DNA from: Sclerodactyla briareus
Taxonomy: Eukaryota; Echinodermata; Holothuroidea; Dendrochirotida; Sclerodactylidae
Assembly: GCA_026419785.1 (NCBI GenBank)
Contig: JAODTK010005509.1
Span: 1-64,000, forward strand
DNA length: 64,000 nt
Reading direction: 5' to 3'
Below the pieces are notes generated by a model. It was not told where the DNA came from. It ran no database searches and saw only the letters and a list, made by a program, of their open reading frames with translations. The translations under genes and the position numbers were made by a program. Numbering within the stretch: the stretch's first letter is position 1; every line of letters begins with the position of its first letter. This document shows, in pieces, positions 61,605 to 64,000 of the stretch.

Positions 61605-61993
61605 GGGTATGGTTAATCTGAAGTCAAAGGTCATCTAGGGGTCAATTTCAGCCATTTTGATCAATGGTCGAAGGGCTTCTACTACTACATATGTATCAGA
61701 TATTATGAAAGTTGGTCAATATTATCATTGTCCAATGGTACATATGGGGTGTCCAGGAATTTGATCAAGGTCATCTAGGAATCAGTTTTGGCCATTTTGT
61801 TGAATAGTAAAGCAGCTTCCTAACTCCTACCGAATAGAATGGATAATTATGAAAATTGGTCGGTATGGCGTGTTCAGGGAAATTTATGTCAAAGGTCATC
61901 TAGGGGGTTAATTTTGGCCTTTTGGTAGAAACAGTTGTGTGGCTTCTTTCAATACAGAATAGTTTGGATAATGGATAATCATGAAAGTTAGTA
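61605..61993 (+). repeat. About 135-bp tandem repeat (three units), SEC23 intron 9
   Basis: Units carry AAAGGTCATCTAGGG(G), CAATTT(C/T)(A/G)GCCATTTTG, a GCAGCTTC/GGCTTCTA step and TATGAAAGTTGGTC, at about 61630, 61771 and 61895. A further unit, interrupted by the element at 61994, resumes at about 63180-63335. Confidence 0.8.
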
Positions 61994-63171
61994 CTTATGC
62001 AGGCATCAATTGCAATCTTCACATCACCCGCTCAAGGCTGTCTCGCGAAGATTCGACGTCGAATCATGAAATGCCAAGATGTTGGGATGGTGAATCTTGT
62101 CCGTACATATTCTTTGCGGTTGGGGAATCTTCACGTACGATATTTATTGTTGTGCCGTATCTTTGACGAGCTCCGATGATCTCTGTGGTGAATCTGCGCC
62201 GACCGAAAAACAATAGCGTGTCAAAAGAGCGTCTTACATGCCGATGTCATGTTCAAGAATTGTGATCGCTAATTCGCCGATCGTTCTCATTCGTAGTTAC
62301 AGGTGCTGCGCAGGCAGGCGCTTGGCTTGGCTTACATGTGATCGCTGGAGTATCAACCGGTGTGGTAAATTTGAAAAAGTCACTGACCAACTTCAATGAT
62401 GAGAGTCTCCGCCATAGCTTAGTATATTGTACTGCTGTTCCTCTCTGAGGCGTATCCCTGTCAGTTATACTGGGACAGCATTCAACATTACGTTAAAATT
62501 ATTTCGTGGAAGGATTTACGCATTCCGTTGTCAACAGTGCAGTGCGAACTGTGCCTTCGCGCGTCTGTAGTCTCAGCGTTTTTGGAAACGGGCAAATTCA
62601 ATAGAAAATCCAGCTGAATGAAAATCTTAAATCTGCCACCTACTGCCTGAAAATATGTTTTACAAAAACGTTTAAAAGAAGTGATGAAAATCGATAGGTA
62701 TTTTCCAAGAGGCTAAAAATCCGACCCGATCAGCTACACTTGGTAACCTTTTTCCCACCTACGGAAAAAGTGTGTGTGGTCTGGCGTAACGGTCCAATAA
62801 CAATTCGTATCACCTTGCTATGTCCTTGTTGAACGAATCGTTACTGAAAACTGATTCGAGGCAGGGTATACCAGGTGCAGGTGAGCAGTCTTCGATAAGA
62901 AAAATGTTGGGCCTTTATTAATGAGTACATTTTTTTCCCTTAGAAGAGGTGAATCTTGGCCTAACACTTTTTCACTGGTTGGTGAATCTTCGACTTATAG
63001 GAATATGTTCACTGGTGAACGCGCGACTGACGAAATTAGACAGTCGGTGAATCTTCCTCTAATTGTTTCGAAATGGTGGTGAATCTTTGACTAATTTTTC
63101 AGTGGAAAAAGTGAATACGGGTGAACGCTCGAGAAGGGTAGGGTGAAGATTACCTTTGACGCCTGCATAAG
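61994..63171. mobile_element. 1.18-kb inverted-repeat element with GGTGAATCTT subterminal repeats
   Basis: Ends: CTTATGCAGGCATCAATTGC on the left and, as reverse complement of the right, CTTATGCAGGCGTCAAAGGT. Homology continues inward through AATCTTCAC. The motif GGTGAATCTT or a one-base variant recurs at about 62087, 62122, 62188, 62949, 62979, 63043 and 63077. No ORF longer than about 62 codons. It lies inside a unit of the 135-bp tandem repeat, proving insertion after that repeat formed. Target duplication not evident. Probably a non-autonomous cut-and-paste transposon. Confidence 0.8.
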
Positions 63172-63179
63172 CCACTTTG

Positions 63180-63335
63180 GGCCTATTGTTGACTGATGAT
63201 GCATATGAGGGTGTTCTGGAGGTTGAGGTCAAATGTCCTCTATAGTCAATTTAGGTTGATTTGTTCGAATAGCCAAGCTGCCTCTTCTGTAGTTTAGATT
63301 GAATAATCATCAAATTTTGTCAGTATCATAATTAA
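63180..63335 (+). repeat. Resumed 135-bp repeat unit after the insertion
   Basis: GATGCATATGAGGGTGTTCT, GAGGTCAAATGTCCTCTATA, a CAAGCTGCCTCTTCT step and ATAATCATCAAATTTTGTCA correspond to ACATATGGGGTGTCCAG, AAGGTCATCTAG, GCAGCTTCCT and TGAAAATTGGTC of the units before 61994. Confidence 0.65.
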
Positions 63336-63653
63336 ACAGCACTACAAATTATGCACATTTTCTACACTCAACTGCTGCAAATAGAAAGGTGAGCTACTGT
63401 GTCATTGACACTCTTGTATGTTTATGGAAACGATTCTAGTTTGTTTCATCAGTTTCCATGACTCACAAGTAAAATCTTGGACTGACAGGGATTCACAGTG
63501 AATTGACTAGTTAACTACACATATTTATTAGTTCATTTTACAGGGTATCTTCATGATGAGAGACATCACCTTCTTAGTTACTTTCAAGCTCTTCTCTTGT
63601 CCCAAAATTAAGATATTGAATGTCATCAATAATACCATTACAGACATCTCGTG

Positions 63654-63816
63654 AGCTGAAGGTCTCAGGGGCCATTGGACCTTGCATCTCTCTCGGGGTG
63701 AAGAGAGTTCTTCAGTCTCGGACACAGAGATTGGTATCGGGGGAACCTGCCAGTGGCGGTTCTGCAGCCTCTACCCAAACACCACGGTGGCACTCTTCTT
63801 TGAAGTAGTCAACCAG
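63654..63816 (+). CDS. SEC23: SEC23 exon 10 (beta-sandwich), one frame slip
   Basis: Acceptor ATTACAG, donor CAG|GTAAGT. The first frame reads TSRELKVSGAIGPCISLG. After one slip near 63712 the other frame reads VSDTEIGIGGTCQWRFC and SLYPNTTVALFFEVVNQ. The family block is TSRE.K..GAIGPC.SL....CVS..EIG.GGTCQWK.C...P.TT.A.YFEVVNQ. This is the last exon in the window; the remaining 40 percent of the gene lies beyond 64000. Confidence 0.95.
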
Positions 63817-64000
63817 GTAAGTTGATGATGCTACTCGGGGTCAAATTTGAAGATGATATTATGGTTCCCGACAATTCCCACCCAGACAATTCCCACCCAA
63901 TTATATAGGCCTAAACAAATGGTTATTAGCAGTCTTGTGTCCTATACCTTGCATTTGGAGTTGGTAGATCGTAGTTTGGTAGAGGCACATAGTTCATTCA

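Overview
The window is a eukaryotic, intron-rich, repeat-rich chromosome segment. Nothing in it looks prokaryotic: there are no operons and no dense ORFs, splice sites are GT-AG, and there are long poly-G/C, poly-A and microsatellite tracts and many degenerate transposable elements. The one large gene, a SEC23-type COPII coat gene, has invertebrate-style sequence with a Gln-rich loop. With the LINE/Ty3 families, the frequent TAGGCCTA-like octamers and a fibrinogen-domain exon, this suggests a marine invertebrate, perhaps an echinoderm or hemichordate. That placement is inference and only moderately supported.

Layout. 1-720: degenerate GAGTAC-rich simple repeat. 729-2116: hAT-like non-autonomous element with inverted ends. 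2117-7274: no recognisable gene. 7275-7492: final exon of a fibrinogen-related (FReD) protein, followed by a LINE 3' end. 8500-18800: repeat graveyard, with LINE RT pieces, a plus-strand LINE (ORF1-EN-RT) meeting a minus-strand CR1/L2-like LINE 3' end to 3' end near 13090. 20919-21673 and 21859-22329: two foldback/MITE elements. The second abuts a minus-strand Ty3/gypsy fragment (22330-23560), and another gypsy RT fragment follows (about 25700-26540). 26855-28930: second copy of the CR1/L2-like LINE. 29116-36045: unexplained stretch bracketed by about 290-bp inverted repeats, with an AACGTTTT-rich foldback element inside. 36050-44341: no recognisable gene.

44342 to the window end: SEC23, plus strand, at least ten coding exons covering roughly the first 60 percent of the protein (zinc finger, trunk, start of the beta-sandwich); the 3' part lies beyond the window. 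Its introns hold a 30-bp minisatellite of about 70 copies starting only about 15 bases after an exon, a 43-45-bp minisatellite, a roughly 285-bp AGGTCA-rich repeat family, two other tandem families, a LINE fragment and a 1.18-kb inverted-repeat element with GGTGAATCTT subterminal repeats.

Quality caveat. Some SEC23 exons are perfectly open (3, 5, 6, 8) while others carry several one-base slips although all splice sites look intact. The FReD exon shows the same. This pattern fits an uncorrected long-read assembly better than gene death, so frameshifts here should not be read as pseudogenes without other data. No CRISPR array, operon or convincing stand-alone RNA gene was found, and no clearly new biological system could be demonstrated. 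The unusual material is in the repeats.
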